Shown: positions 7,599-16,318 of the stretch, in pieces
How the letters are laid out: each line of letters begins with the position of its first letter
How positions within the stretch are numbered: position 1 is the first letter of the stretch
Source: Nocardia sp. NBC_00565
GTDB taxonomy: Bacteria; Actinomycetota; Actinomycetes; Mycobacteriales; Mycobacteriaceae
Direction of reading: 5' to 3'
DNA length: 64,000 nt
Assembly (NCBI RefSeq): GCF_036345915.1
Contig: NZ_CP107785.1
Coordinates: forward strand, 1,054,001 to 1,118,000
Notes under the pieces: model-generated
Told to the model about the DNA's origin: nothing
What the model saw: the letters and a program-made list of their open reading frames with translations, nothing else
Database searches by the model: none
Position numbers and translations under genes: made by a program

Positions 7599-8900
7599 GT
7601 GGCGATCGACGAGAAAGCCGTTGCCGCACTGGCGGATCGGACGCTCGGCCCCGAGCACAAGGGTCTGCCGCCCGCCGCATGGGGCCGCACCGTGCGGGAG
7701 TTCCTGGACGCCGCGCCGCACCTCGACGAGTTCGAAACCCCGGTGCTGACCGTCGATCGCGCCGCCGTCGCAGCGAATGTCGCGGTGATGGCCGACTGGG
7801 CGGCGGCCGCGGGCGTGCGCCTGGCGCCGCACGGAAAGACAACGATGGCGCCGCAGCTATGGGCGCAGCAGTTGGCGGCAGGCAGCTGGGGCATCACCTT
7901 CGCCACCGTGTGGCAGGTGCAGGTGGCCCGGTCATTCGGCGTCGGGCGGATCGTGCTCGCCAACGCGCTCGTGGATCCCGTCGGATTGCGCTGGGTCGCC
8001 GCGGAACTGGCGCTGGACCCGGACTTCGAGTTCGTCTGCTGGGTCGACAGCGTAGAGACAGTCGCGCTGATGGATGAGCACCTGCGATCGGCACCGGGCG
8101 ATCCGCGCATTCGGGTGATCGTCGAACTCGGTGGGCCGCACGGACGTACGGGTGCGCGCACGGTCGAGCAGGCGCATGCGATCGCCGCGGCGGTCGGCCA
8201 CGCCGAACGGCTGACGCTGGCCGGTGTCGGCGGCTATGAGGGTGCGCTCGCCCACGACCGCACCCCGGACGGTGTCGCCGCCGTACGGCACTATCTGGAC
8301 GAAATCGCTCGTCTGCACCGGGAACTCGCCGCCGCCGGACGCTATACCGAACAGGCGATCGTCACCGCGGGCGGCAGCGCCTACCCGGATCTGGTCGTGG
8401 AATGTCTGGCCGGACTCGCCGATGAGCAAGGCGCACAGGGTGTTCCGACCACGGTGGTGTTGCGCTCGGGTGCGTACATCATCCACGACGACGGCTTCTA
8501 CGCCGGTATCTCGCCGCTGGCCGCGCCGCGCAGCGAGCGCCCGTTGCGCTCGGCGATGCACGGGTGGGCGCGCACCGTTTCCCGGCCCGAGGTGGAACTC
8601 GCGCTGCTGGATGCGGGCAAGCGCGATCTGCCCTTCGATGAGGGGCTTCCGGTCCCGCAATTCGTTGCGGGACCGGAAGGTTCATTGAATCCGGCGGCGC
8701 ATGTCAGTGCGCTCAATGATCAGCACACATTCCTGCGGCTGCCCGGCGGTGCGGCTACCGATCTGCCCGTCGGCAGTGTGGTGCGGCTCGGCCTGTCACA
8801 TCCGTGTACGGCCTTCGACAAGTGGCGACTGATTCCGGTCATCGATGATGCCGACGCCGAACGGCCGCGCATCGTCGACCTCGTCCACACCTTCTTCTGA
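7599..8900 (+). CDS. PLP-dependent amino acid lyase/deaminase of the D-threonine aldolase/D-serine dehydratase fold
   Basis: A fold-type III PLP enzyme of 433 residues. The cofactor lysine is K80 in APHGKTT, and the C-terminal metal-binding pair typical of D-serine dehydratase/D-threonine aldolase relatives is H401 and C403 (LSHPCTAFD). The start GTG 7599 is 5-6 bases after GGAAGGAG. It leads an operon with an N-acyl-D-amino-acid deacylase and KDPG aldolase. With a KDG kinase and RidA beside it, the best-fitting reaction is ammonia removal from a D-configured hydroxy-amino acid such as D-glucosaminate, giving 2-keto-3-deoxygluconate. That substrate is inferred from context; simple D-serine/D-threonine deamination is the alternative. 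Confidence 0.8.
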   Translation: MAIDEKAVAALADRTLGPEHKGLPPAAWGRTVREFLDAAPHLDEFETPVLTVDRAAVAANVAVMADWAAAAGVRLAPHGKTTMAPQLWAQQLAAGSWGITFATVWQVQVARSFGVGRIVLANALVDPVGLRWVAAELALDPDFEFVCWVDSVETVALMDEHLRSAPGDPRIRVIVELGGPHGRTGARTVEQAHAIAAAVGHAERLTLAGVGGYEGALAHDRTPDGVAAVRHYLDEIARLHRELAAAGRYTEQAIVTAGGSAYPDLVVECLAGLADEQGAQGVPTTVVLRSGAYIIHDDGFYAGISPLAAPRSERPLRSAMHGWARTVSRPEVELALLDAGKRDLPFDEGLPVPQFVAGPEGSLNPAAHVSALNDQHTFLRLPGGAATDLPVGSVVRLGLSHPCTAFDKWRLIPVIDDADAERPRIVDLVHTFF

Positions 8901-8909
8901 CGAGCGGCC

Positions 8910-10523
8910 ATGACGGACTTAGTATTTCGCGATATCGATGTCGTAGACGGAACCGGAGCGCCACGCTTCCGGGGCGATGTCGCCATCGATCGTGGCCGGA
9001 TCAGCGCGATCGCCGCGCCGCGCACGATCGCCGAGGCGGCGCGGTTCATCGATGCCGAGCCCGGTGCGGTGCTCGCCCCCGGCTTCATCGATATGCATGC
9101 CCACTCCGACCTGCACCTGCTCACCGATCCGGGGCATTTCCCGAAGATCAGCCAGGGCGTCACCACCGAGGTCATCGGACAGGACGGGCTGTCGTATGCC
9201 CCGATCGATGACGCCGCCCTGTCGGTGCTGCGGCGTCAGATCGCCGGATGGAACGGCAATCCCACCGACTTGGACTTCTCCTGGCGCACCGTCGGGGAGT
9301 ATCTGGACCGGCTCGATCAGGGCATCACGCCCAACGCCGCCTATCTCGTCCCGCAGGGCACGCTGCGGCTGCTCGTCGTCGGCAGTGAACAGCGGGCGGC
9401 GACCATCGACGAGATCCGGCGGATGCGCGAGCTGCTCGCGCAGGGACTGCGCGAGGGTGCGGTCGGTATGTCGAGCGGACTGACCTATACGCCCGGAATG
9501 TATGCCGACACAGGGGAATTGGCGGCGCTGTGTGAGGTGGTCGCCGAGTACGGCGGATTCTATGCTCCGCACACCCGTTCCTATGGGAAGGGCGCGCTGG
9601 AGGCGTACGCCGAGATGATCGGCCTGGCCCGCAGCACCGGATGCGCACTGCATCTCACACACGCGACGATGAACTTCGGTGTGAACCGCGGGCGCGCACC
9701 GGAATTCCTGGCACTGATCGACGCCGCGCGGGCCGAGGGGTGCGATATCACCCTGGACACCTACCCGTATCTGCCCGGCTCGACGACACTTTCGGCGCTG
9801 CTGCCGAGTTGGGCGATGTCGGGTGGTCCGGATGCGGCGCTCGCGCGGATCGACGATCCCGAGGCGCGGGCGCGTATCGCCCTCGATGTGAACGTGCACG
9901 GCTCCGACGGCTGCCACGGCGTGACGGTCGAATGGGAGACCATTCAGATCAGCGGCGTCGGGCATGCGGAACTGGGGGAGTGCGTCGGCAAGACCCTCGC
10001 CGAAATCGCGGCCGATCGGGGCTGCGCGCCGGTCGAGGTGTTCTTCGACCTGCTGCGCCGAGATCAGTTGGCCACCACCATCCTGCAGCACGTCGGGCAC
10101 GAGGAGAACGTGCGCGCGATCATGGTGCATGCGGGGCATATGGGCGGCAGTGACGCGCTGCTCGTCGGCGATCGGCCGCATCCGCGCGCGTGGGGTACCT
10201 TTCCGCGCTATCTGGGCCACTACGTCCGTGAACTCGGGGTGCTCGGGCTCGAAGAATGCGTGCACCACCTCACCGGGCGGCCCGCCGAGCGGCTGCGGTT
10301 GAGCGATCGCGGGCACGTGTTCACCGGGTACGCCGCGGATCTCGTGCTGTTCGATCCGGCGACGATCATCGATACCGCGACCTTCGAGAACCCCAAGCAG
10401 CAAGCGCGCGGCATTCGGCACGTGCTGGTCAATGGCGAGTTCGCCATCGAAAACGGCACGCCCACCGGCAAACTCGCCGGGCGTGCGCTGCGGATGGATG
10501 CCTCGCGGAAGGAGACATATTGA
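8910..10523 (+). CDS. N-acyl-D-amino-acid deacylase (D-aminoacylase family amidohydrolase)
   Basis: Metal-dependent amidohydrolase of 537 residues that removes an acyl group from an N-acyl-D-amino acid. The metal-binding HxH lies at residues 63-65 in APGFIDMHAHSD, with further conserved histidines in APHTRSYG and LHLTHATMN, the QHVGHEEN loop and a late HVLVNG segment typical of the family. It begins 9 bases after the PLP enzyme and ends in a 4-base TTGA overlap with the aldolase start. In this context an N-acetylated amino-sugar acid (D-configured at C2) is a plausible substrate, which is inference. Confidence 0.85.
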   Translation: MTDLVFRDIDVVDGTGAPRFRGDVAIDRGRISAIAAPRTIAEAARFIDAEPGAVLAPGFIDMHAHSDLHLLTDPGHFPKISQGVTTEVIGQDGLSYAPIDDAALSVLRRQIAGWNGNPTDLDFSWRTVGEYLDRLDQGITPNAAYLVPQGTLRLLVVGSEQRAATIDEIRRMRELLAQGLREGAVGMSSGLTYTPGMYADTGELAALCEVVAEYGGFYAPHTRSYGKGALEAYAEMIGLARSTGCALHLTHATMNFGVNRGRAPEFLALIDAARAEGCDITLDTYPYLPGSTTLSALLPSWAMSGGPDAALARIDDPEARARIALDVNVHGSDGCHGVTVEWETIQISGVGHAELGECVGKTLAEIAADRGCAPVEVFFDLLRRDQLATTILQHVGHEENVRAIMVHAGHMGGSDALLVGDRPHPRAWGTFPRYLGHYVRELGVLGLEECVHHLTGRPAERLRLSDRGHVFTGYAADLVLFDPATIIDTATFENPKQQARGIRHVLVNGEFAIENGTPTGKLAGRALRMDASRKETY

Positions 10524-11152
10524 ACGCCGAGGTTCTCAGCGCGATGGAGGTCATCCGCGCTGACCGGGTGCTGAGTGTGGTACGCGCGCCGCGGATTCCG
10601 GATCCGGCGGCGCTGGCGGATGCGTTGGCGCGCTCGGGGATTCGTACCTTGGAGCTGACCTTCACGACCCCCGGTGTGCTCGGCTATCTGCGCGCGGCGG
10701 CCGAAGCCCCGGGCGCGGTCATCGGTGTCGGGACCGTGCTGCACGCCGATCAGGCCAAGGCCGCGATCGATAACGGGGCGCGGTTCCTCGTCACCCCCGG
10801 TGTGCGCGCCGAGGTCGCGGCCGTCGCGGCCGAGCGCGATATTCCGGTCGTGATGGGCGCTTTCACGCCCACCGAGGTCCTCACCGCACTCGACCTCGGC
10901 GCCGCCGCGGTGAAGATCTTCCCCGCCAGGGCGCTCGGCCCCGGCTACCTGAAAGACCTGCGCGGCCCCTTTCCCGACGTGGCGCTCATCCCCTCCGGGG
11001 GCGTCAACGTTGGCAATGCCGCCGAATTCCTCGCCAACGGAGCCGTGGCCGTGACCGCGGGTACCGATGTCGTGGCCCCATCCGACGTCGCCACGGGCCG
11101 ATGGTCCGATATCGCCTCGCGCGCGGCGTCATTCGTTCGATCCATGAATTGA
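10520..11152 (+). CDS. eda: 2-keto-3-deoxy-6-phosphogluconate aldolase
   Basis: Class I aldolase of 210 residues that splits KDPG to pyruvate and glyceraldehyde 3-phosphate, the last Entner-Doudoroff step. The Schiff-base lysine is K132 (AAAVKIFPA), the proton-transfer glutamate is E45 (TLELTFTT), and LVTPGV contributes the phosphate/pyruvate pocket. The start is TTG 10520, overlapping the deacylase stop, with AAGGAG 5 bases upstream; the later ATG 10544 lacks such a site. It is followed after 12 bases by a coupling repeat leading to the permease. It ties this operon to the kinase on the other strand. Confidence 0.9.
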   Translation: MNAEVLSAMEVIRADRVLSVVRAPRIPDPAALADALARSGIRTLELTFTTPGVLGYLRAAAEAPGAVIGVGTVLHADQAKAAIDNGARFLVTPGVRAEVAAVAAERDIPVVMGAFTPTEVLTALDLGAAAVKIFPARALGPGYLKDLRGPFPDVALIPSGGVNVGNAAEFLANGAVAVTAGTDVVAPSDVATGRWSDIASRAASFVRSMN

Positions 11153-11164
11153 GAGGTACCCACG

Positions 11165-11248
11165 GTGAGGGAGCGCAGCGAGCGAACCATTCCACACAGC
11201 GCCGGGTGGCGTATGCCCGGGCCGAGCGTTAGCGAGGCACGGGCATGA
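11165..11248 (+). repeat. MIRU-like coupling repeat with 27-codon mini-ORF
   Basis: A GTG-started mini-ORF begins VRERSERT and ends PSVSEARA, with its TGA overlapping the ATG of the GntP permease (ATGA). It is preceded by GAGAGGT, a possible ribosome binding site. The 5' DNA block (GAGCGCAGCGAGCGAACC) and the 3' block (CCGAGCGTTAGCGAGGC) match the elements at 27967 and, in part, 6339 and 49849. Confidence 0.7.
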
Positions 11249-12696
11249 ACGCCACTGTCGACTGGCTGCGCACCACCACCCCCGGGTTGCTGGTGCTGTG
11301 CGGTCTTGCGATTGCCGTACTGCTGTTCGCCATCATCAAGGTCAAGCTGGAGCCGTTCATCGCGCTGCTGCTCACCGGGCTGGGGCTGGCGCTCGCCGCC
11401 GGTCTACCGGTGTCGAAGATCGTCGGTACGGCGATCAAATCCGGTGATTCATTGCTGGAGACCGGCTTCGGCAGCATCCTCGGGCATATCGCGGTCATCA
11501 TCGGCCTCGGCACGGTGCTCGGCGCGATCCTCGAACGCTCCGGTGGCGCGGATGTGCTGACCGGCAAGCTGCTGAGCATCTTCGGTGAGCGGGGCGCACC
11601 GATCGCCATGGGTCTGCTCGGGCTCATCTTCGGCATCCCGGTCTTCTTCGATATCGGCATCTTCGTGCTCGCGCCGCTGATCTACGTCGCCGCCAAGCGT
11701 GGCGGGCGGTCGCTGGTGCTGTACGCGATGCCGATGCTGGCCGGTCTGTCCATGACACACGCGTTCCTGCCACCGCATCCGGGACCGGTGGCGCTGGGCG
11801 GCCTGCTCGAGGTCAGCCTGGGCTGGTTGATCCTGATGGGATTCGTCTGTGGCATCCCGGGATTCATCGCCGCGGGCATCGTCTGGGGTACCTACATCGG
11901 CAAGCGGGTGCAGGTGGAGGTGCCGGCCGAATTCCTGATCCGGCCGGAGCACGCGGAATCGGCGAAGGCCGAAGGCCCCGGCACCGCAACCGATCCCGGT
12001 GCCACGCGCACCGAGACGAAGGCGCCGCATGTGGCGACCATCGGCGCGATCATCGCCATTCCCTTGGTGCTGATTCTCGGTGCGACCTTCGGAACTCAGT
12101 TGCTGGACAAGGACTCCCAGCTGCTGCAGGTGCTGACGTTCTTCGGCACTCCGGCCGTCGCGCTGTTGATCGCGGTGCTCGTCGCCTTCTACGTGCTCGG
12201 TGTGCGGCGCGGCTCCAGCGTGCAGGAACTCAGCACGCTGACCGCGGAATCGCTGAAGCCGGTCGGCATGCTGCTGCTGGTCGTCGGTGCGGGCGCGTTC
12301 TTCGGAAAGGTCATCTCCGCCACCGGAATCGGCACCGCGCTCGCCGACACCATGTCGGCGGCCGGGCTGCCGGTGATCGTGCTCGCCTACATCATCAGCT
12401 GCGGCCTGCGCATCGCCCAGGGCTCTGCCACCGTCGCCATCGTGACCACCGGTGGCATCGTCGCACCGCTGGTCGCTGGGCACGGGTATTCACAGATGTC
12501 GATCGCGCTGATCGCCATGTCGATCGCGGCCGGGTCGATCATCCTCAGTCACGTGAACGACGGAGGCTTCTGGATCATCTCGAAGTACTTCAATCTGACC
12601 GTGAAGCAGACCCTGCAAACCTGGACGGTGCTCGAAACCGTGCTCTCCGTGGTGAGTTTCGCGGTCGCCGCGATTCTCTTCGCGATCGTCAGCTGA
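11245..12696 (+). CDS. GntP-family sugar-acid:proton symporter
   Basis: A 483-residue polytopic inner-membrane permease with 12-14 hydrophobic segments. Family motifs include GLGLALAAGLPV in the first loop, FGIPVFFDIGIFVLAP, HAFLPPHPGPVA, and near the end RIAQGSATVA and SHVNDGGFWIISKYF. GntP proteins import gluconate-like acids, and some carry D-serine. As the last gene of the operon with deacylase and aldolase it probably imports the pathway's starting acid. The start overlaps the mini-ORF stop. A strong hairpin lies just downstream at 12720-12753. Confidence 0.92.
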   Translation: MNATVDWLRTTTPGLLVLCGLAIAVLLFAIIKVKLEPFIALLLTGLGLALAAGLPVSKIVGTAIKSGDSLLETGFGSILGHIAVIIGLGTVLGAILERSGGADVLTGKLLSIFGERGAPIAMGLLGLIFGIPVFFDIGIFVLAPLIYVAAKRGGRSLVLYAMPMLAGLSMTHAFLPPHPGPVALGGLLEVSLGWLILMGFVCGIPGFIAAGIVWGTYIGKRVQVEVPAEFLIRPEHAESAKAEGPGTATDPGATRTETKAPHVATIGAIIAIPLVLILGATFGTQLLDKDSQLLQVLTFFGTPAVALLIAVLVAFYVLGVRRGSSVQELSTLTAESLKPVGMLLLVVGAGAFFGKVISATGIGTALADTMSAAGLPVIVLAYIISCGLRIAQGSATVAIVTTGGIVAPLVAGHGYSQMSIALIAMSIAAGSIILSHVNDGGFWIISKYFNLTVKQTLQTWTVLETVLSVVSFAVAAILFAIVS

Positions 12697-12708
12697 GCAA
12701 CGCTCGGA

Positions 12709-12858
12709 CTAATCGCGCCAGCCCGGCACGGGATCGAATCCCGGTGCCGGGCTGGTCAATTCATGCGGCACGTCGCCGTCGAGATAGTCGACGAGCAGTC
12801 GCACGGCCTCGATAAGATCGCGGCGCAGGTTGCAGCCTGTGCAGCAGGTGTGCGCCAA
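12709..12858 (-). CDS. possible small cysteine-containing protein
   Basis: A 49-codon frame from TTG 12858 reads like real coding sequence: a CCTGCN cluster near the start, then an amphipathic stretch with DLIEAVRLLVDYLDGD and a proline-rich end finishing in WRD. The frame stays open further upstream, but without a credible start or ribosome binding site, so it may be the C-terminal part of a decayed gene. Its last codons contain the hairpin at 12720-12753. I do not recognise the family. The stretch from 12859 to 13056 holds nothing else I can support. Confidence 0.35.
   Translation of the reverse strand: MAHTCCTGCNLRRDLIEAVRLLVDYLDGDVPHELTSPAPGFDPVPGWRD
12720..12753. terminator. strong hairpin between convergent genes
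   Basis: A perfect 10-base arm AGCCCGGCAC pairs with GTGCCGGGCT, and an inner GGGAT/ATCCC stem closes on a 3-base loop. It lies 24 bases after the permease stop and ahead of the leftward WYL regulator's 3' side, so it could end transcription from both directions. No U-run follows, as is usual in actinobacteria. Confidence 0.6.
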
Positions 12859-13056
12859 AGCGGATATGCAGGGTTGGTTGTCAACGGGGAATGCTCGGCG
12901 CGTAGGTTGCGGTTGCAGCAGAGGGGACGTCGGGTTGCCTCGGTGCCGTCACACAATGGGGTCGGTACCGGGTGGTCGTCGTGTGGAATGACTGGTGCAG
13001 CGGTCGGCGCAGTTCAAAGCGCTTGCGTCGGTGCATGATCAGAGTTGCTGGGCGTA

Positions 13057-14031
13057 TCAGTCGAAGTTGCGGAGTGCGGCTGTGCAGCGGTCGGCTTGGC
13101 CTCGAATGGCAGCGACGAGTTCGGGCGGACCGCTGAGCAGCGTGAAGTCGATAAACGTCGAGGTGATCATCCAGACCAGTGTTTCCGGCGTGTCCGCGCC
13201 GACGTGTAGTTGGCAACTGTGCTGGTCGACGGCCTCGATGACACCCATGCCGGGCCACACATTGTCCGCGGCATTCTCGGCGGAGGAGTGCAGCAGCACC
13301 GTCGCCTGATGCGGCCACGCCAGGGAGGAGAGTCGCATCGAAAGATGGGCCGCCACATCACCTTCCGGGAGTTCACGCGGGGCGAAGCGCGGGCCGGTCG
13401 GGATCCGGGGTGTCACGCGGTCGGCTCGGAAGGTGCGCCAATCGCCGCGGTCGACGTCCCAGGCGACCAGGTACCAGTGCCTGCTGAAGTGCACGACACT
13501 GTGTGGCTCGACAATGCGGCGGGTGGTCGCCCCGCTGTGCGCGCGGTAGTCGAAGCGCAGCCGCTCGTGGCGCTGGCAGGCCTCGGCGATGGCCATCAAC
13601 GTATCCGGTTCGACGGTGGCGGCGGGTGCGCTGACGCGGACCGTCGCGCCGCGCAGCGTGCGCACCCGGTGCCGTAGCCGCGGCGGCAGCACCTGTTCGA
13701 GTTTGGTCAGCGCGCGCAGCGACGCCTCCTCGATGCCCGCCACGGTGCCGTCGGACGCGCTGCGCAACCCGACCGCCACCGCGACGGCCTCCTCGTCATC
13801 GAGCAGCAGCGGCGGCAGCGCGGCCCCGGCGCCGAGCCGATAGCCCGCGGTGCCCTGCGTGGCATGCACCGGATAGCCGAGTTCACGCAGCCGATCCACG
13901 TCGCGGCGAACGGTGCGGCCGGTGACGCCGAGCCGTTCAGCGAGTTCGGTCCCGGTCCAGTCGCGGTGGGTCTGCAGCAGGGCGAGCAGTTTGAGTAGGC
14001 GCGCGGAGGTCTCCAACACGAGATTCAGCAT
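13057..14031 (-). CDS. WYL-domain transcriptional regulator
   Basis: A 324-residue regulator with an N-terminal winged helix (TGTELAERLGVTGRTVRRDV, about residues 26-45) and a central WYL domain (RHWYLVAWDVDRGDWRTFRADRV) followed by a C-terminal extension. WYL proteins sense small ligands or nucleic acid and control neighbouring genes. It is divergent from the epoxide hydrolase gene; the 51-base gap contains a clear inverted repeat (14040-14062), so the hydrolase is the likely target along with the regulator itself. Confidence 0.9.
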   Translation of the reverse strand: MLNLVLETSARLLKLLALLQTHRDWTGTELAERLGVTGRTVRRDVDRLRELGYPVHATQGTAGYRLGAGAALPPLLLDDEEAVAVAVGLRSASDGTVAGIEEASLRALTKLEQVLPPRLRHRVRTLRGATVRVSAPAATVEPDTLMAIAEACQRHERLRFDYRAHSGATTRRIVEPHSVVHFSRHWYLVAWDVDRGDWRTFRADRVTPRIPTGPRFAPRELPEGDVAAHLSMRLSSLAWPHQATVLLHSSAENAADNVWPGMGVIEAVDQHSCQLHVGADTPETLVWMITSTFIDFTLLSGPPELVAAIRGQADRCTAALRNFD

Positions 14032-14039
14032 GCCAGATA

Positions 14040-14062
14040 CTTAGGAACGATCCTGTCCTAAG
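14040..14062. promoter_or_regulatory. inverted repeat operator between WYL regulator and epoxide hydrolase
   Basis: CTTAGGA (14040-14046) and TCCTAAG (14056-14062) form a 7-base dyad with 9 bases between. Inside it AGGA-ACGA-TCCT forms a second dyad sharing the left arm. It lies 8 bases from the regulator start and 20 from the hydrolase start. Confidence 0.6.
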
Positions 14063-14082
14063 CGGACCATACCGTGGCTTTC

Positions 14083-15234
14083 ATGAGCAATGAACAGGAC
14101 ATCCGCCCCTTCCGCATCGAGATCCCGCAGGCGCAGATCGATGATCTGCACGCACGGCTGGCGAATACCTTGTGGCCGGACGAAATCCCGGGCGCCGGTT
14201 GGGATAAGGGCGCGTCGATCTCGTATATGCGGGATCTCGCCGAATACTGGCGGTCCGGATACGACTGGCGTGCGGTCGAGGCGCGGTTGAACGAGCTGCC
14301 GCAGTTCGTCACCGATATCGACGGGCAGCAGGTGCATTTCCTGCACGTCCGCTCACCTGAGGCGGACGCAACGCCGTTGGTGCTGAGCCATGGCTGGCCC
14401 GCCTCCTTCCTCGAATTCCTCGATGTGATCGGACCTTTGAGCGATCCGCGTGCGCACGGCGGCGATCCGGCCGATGCGTTCCATCTGGTCATTCCGTCGT
14501 TGCCCGGGTTCGCCTTCTCCGAACAGGCGCCGAAGCTGGGCGAGGGCGGGACAGAGCGGTACGCACAGATCGTCGCTGAACTCATGGCGCGGCTCGGGTA
14601 CGAGCGGTACGGCGCGCAGGGCGGTGACGCGGGGTTCTTCGTGTCCGCTGAGCTGGGGCGCATCGCGACCGAGCACGTCATCGGCATCCATGTGAACGGG
14701 CCGATCACGATGCCGTCCTGGGACGGCGGTGAATCCGAGTACAGCCCGGAGGATCAGGCGAAACTCGAGGCGATGACCGGTCAGGACAGCTTCATCCGTT
14801 ACGACTATGCGGCGGTCCAGTCCGGCCATCCACATTCGCTGGCCGTCGGGCTGCACGATTCCCCCGCGGGGCTGCTGACCTGGATCGTGGATCTGTTCCG
14901 ACGCTGGACGAATCCGGCGAAGGCGCTGCCCGAGGATGCGGTGGACCGCGACGCACTGCTCACCAATGTCAGCATCTACTGGTACACAAGGAGTTTCGTC
15001 TCCTCGATCCGCCTGTACGGCGAATCGAACTCGTGGGGTGTGCCCTCGGCGAACTCGGGTGTCCCGACCGCCGCCGCGATCTTCCCTGGCGATATGTCCA
15101 TCCGCAAGATCGCGGAGGAGCAGCACAATATCGTCCGGTGGACCGAATTCGATCGCGGTGGCCACATGGCGGCCATGGAAGCGCCCGATCTGCTGACCGC
15201 CGACATCCGCGAGTTCTTCCGCTCGCTGCGCTGA
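14083..15234 (+). CDS. epoxide hydrolase, alpha/beta hydrolase fold with EHN domain
   Basis: A 383-residue enzyme that adds water to an epoxide. An N-terminal EHN segment ([26 protein letters not shown]) precedes the alpha/beta hydrolase core with the oxyanion motif LSHGWPASF, the nucleophile-aspartate region AQGGDAGFF, and the catalytic histidine in [15 protein letters not shown] near the end. This is the pattern of juvenile-hormone/microsomal-type epoxide hydrolases. ATG 14083 is chosen over GTG 14074 because the family begins close to it, but neither has a strong ribosome site. It is probably controlled by the divergent WYL regulator. Confidence 0.88.
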   Translation: MSNEQDIRPFRIEIPQAQIDDLHARLANTLWPDEIPGAGWDKGASISYMRDLAEYWRSGYDWRAVEARLNELPQFVTDIDGQQVHFLHVRSPEADATPLVLSHGWPASFLEFLDVIGPLSDPRAHGGDPADAFHLVIPSLPGFAFSEQAPKLGEGGTERYAQIVAELMARLGYERYGAQGGDAGFFVSAELGRIATEHVIGIHVNGPITMPSWDGGESEYSPEDQAKLEAMTGQDSFIRYDYAAVQSGHPHSLAVGLHDSPAGLLTWIVDLFRRWTNPAKALPEDAVDRDALLTNVSIYWYTRSFVSSIRLYGESNSWGVPSANSGVPTAAAIFPGDMSIRKIAEEQHNIVRWTEFDRGGHMAAMEAPDLLTADIREFFRSLR

Positions 15235-15247
15235 ACGACGCGCGGGC

Positions 15248-15279
15248 GGTGTCGGCCTTCTGTACAGGGTGCTGACACC
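15248..15279. terminator. hairpin between convergent genes
   Basis: GGTGTCGGC and GCTGACACC form a 9-base stem with one G-T pair and a 14-base loop, in the 79-base gap between the convergent epoxide hydrolase and the second WYL regulator. Its position suits a bidirectional terminator; there is no U-run. Confidence 0.4.
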
Positions 15280-15313
15280 ACAAAGGGTGTGCCTCAGCCG
15301 CTGGGATCGCGCC

Positions 15314-16300
15314 TCACGGTGCCAGCGGGCTCGGGCGTCGGTAGCGGTCGGCCATGGCAAAGGCCGTGGCGGCGAGGCGGGCGCGGAATTCGGGTGGGTC
15401 GAGGACCTCGCAGTACTCGCCGAGGTGCAGGACCGCGCCGGCCAAGACCTCGTAGGACTCTGAGGGAATGGTCACCTCGACCCAGCCCTCGGAGTCGGGT
15501 GGGGTGGCCGAGGCCATTGCCTCGGCCACCGCGGCGGGCTCGTTCAGCAGGCGCAGCAGCCGCAGATGTGATGCCGCGATTCGGCAGCGCGCTCGCACCC
15601 GCAGCATGGAGCGCGCGAAATCGTCGGCGGATGCCGACCAATGCTCGGCCAGGTCGAAATCTTCGGGCCGGGTGAATGATTCGCCGGTCTGTTCGGCCGC
15701 CGCGATGCGGCTGACGCGATAGGAGCGGACGGCGGAACCGTCGCGCGCGACGAGATACCAAGTCCCGGCTTTCAATACGAGGCCGAGCGGATCCAGTCGG
15801 CGCTCGACGGCGCGGTCTTTACGCTGGTAGCGGATGTCGAGTCGCCGGTCGTGCCACAGCGCATCGGCAATCGTTGCGAGCGTGGGTGTTTGGTCGGTTC
15901 GGTGGAACCAGCCTTGCGCATCGACATGCACGCGCTCGGCGATTCGCGTTGCCCGGCCACGCAATTCGGGCGGCAGCGCGGCCAGTACCTTGAGCTGTGC
16001 GGTCGCCAGCACGGTGCCGAGCCCGAGATCGGCAGCGGCGGCCGGCTGTCCGGCGAGCAACACCGCATCGGCCTCCTCGGTGGTGAGACCGGTCAACCGG
16101 GTCCGGTACCCGTCGACCAGCCGCACGCCGCCCGACCGGCCGGGTTCGCTGTAGATCGGCACGCCCGCCGCGGACAGCGCCTCGATATCGCGATAGACGG
16201 TGCGCACCGACACCTCGAGTTCGCGCGCCAGCTCCGGCCCCGTGGTCCGGCCGCGGGTCTGCAGCAGCAACAGCAGGTGGACCAGTCGACTCGCGCGCAT
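15314..16300 (-). CDS. YafY-like WYL-domain transcriptional regulator
   Basis: A 328-residue regulator with a DeoR-like winged helix (TTGPELARELEVSVRTVYRD, residues 19-38), the GVPIYSEPGRSGGVRL wing, and a WYL domain (AGTWYLVARDGSAVRSYRVSRI) with a C-terminal WCX-type extension. It is divergent from a small flavin/F420-binding protein gene across a 10-base inverted repeat, its probable operator. It is a different paralog from the WYL gene at 13057, and the two operators differ, so the two circuits look independent. Confidence 0.9.
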   Translation of the reverse strand: MRASRLVHLLLLLQTRGRTTGPELARELEVSVRTVYRDIEALSAAGVPIYSEPGRSGGVRLVDGYRTRLTGLTTEEADAVLLAGQPAAAADLGLGTVLATAQLKVLAALPPELRGRATRIAERVHVDAQGWFHRTDQTPTLATIADALWHDRRLDIRYQRKDRAVERRLDPLGLVLKAGTWYLVARDGSAVRSYRVSRIAAAEQTGESFTRPEDFDLAEHWSASADDFARSMLRVRARCRIAASHLRLLRLLNEPAAVAEAMASATPPDSEGWVEVTIPSESYEVLAGAVLHLGEYCEVLDPPEFRARLAATAFAMADRYRRPSPLAP

Positions 16301-16318
16301 GATTCGAGATTAGGCATA

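Noticed and set aside
12720..12753. tRNA-like T-arm (GGGATCGAATCCC) suggesting a tRNA gene or attachment-site remnant
   Set aside because: The element is a symmetric hairpin with a 3-base loop. It has no 7-base T loop and no D or anticodon arms or CCA end around it, so a terminator-type hairpin explains it better.
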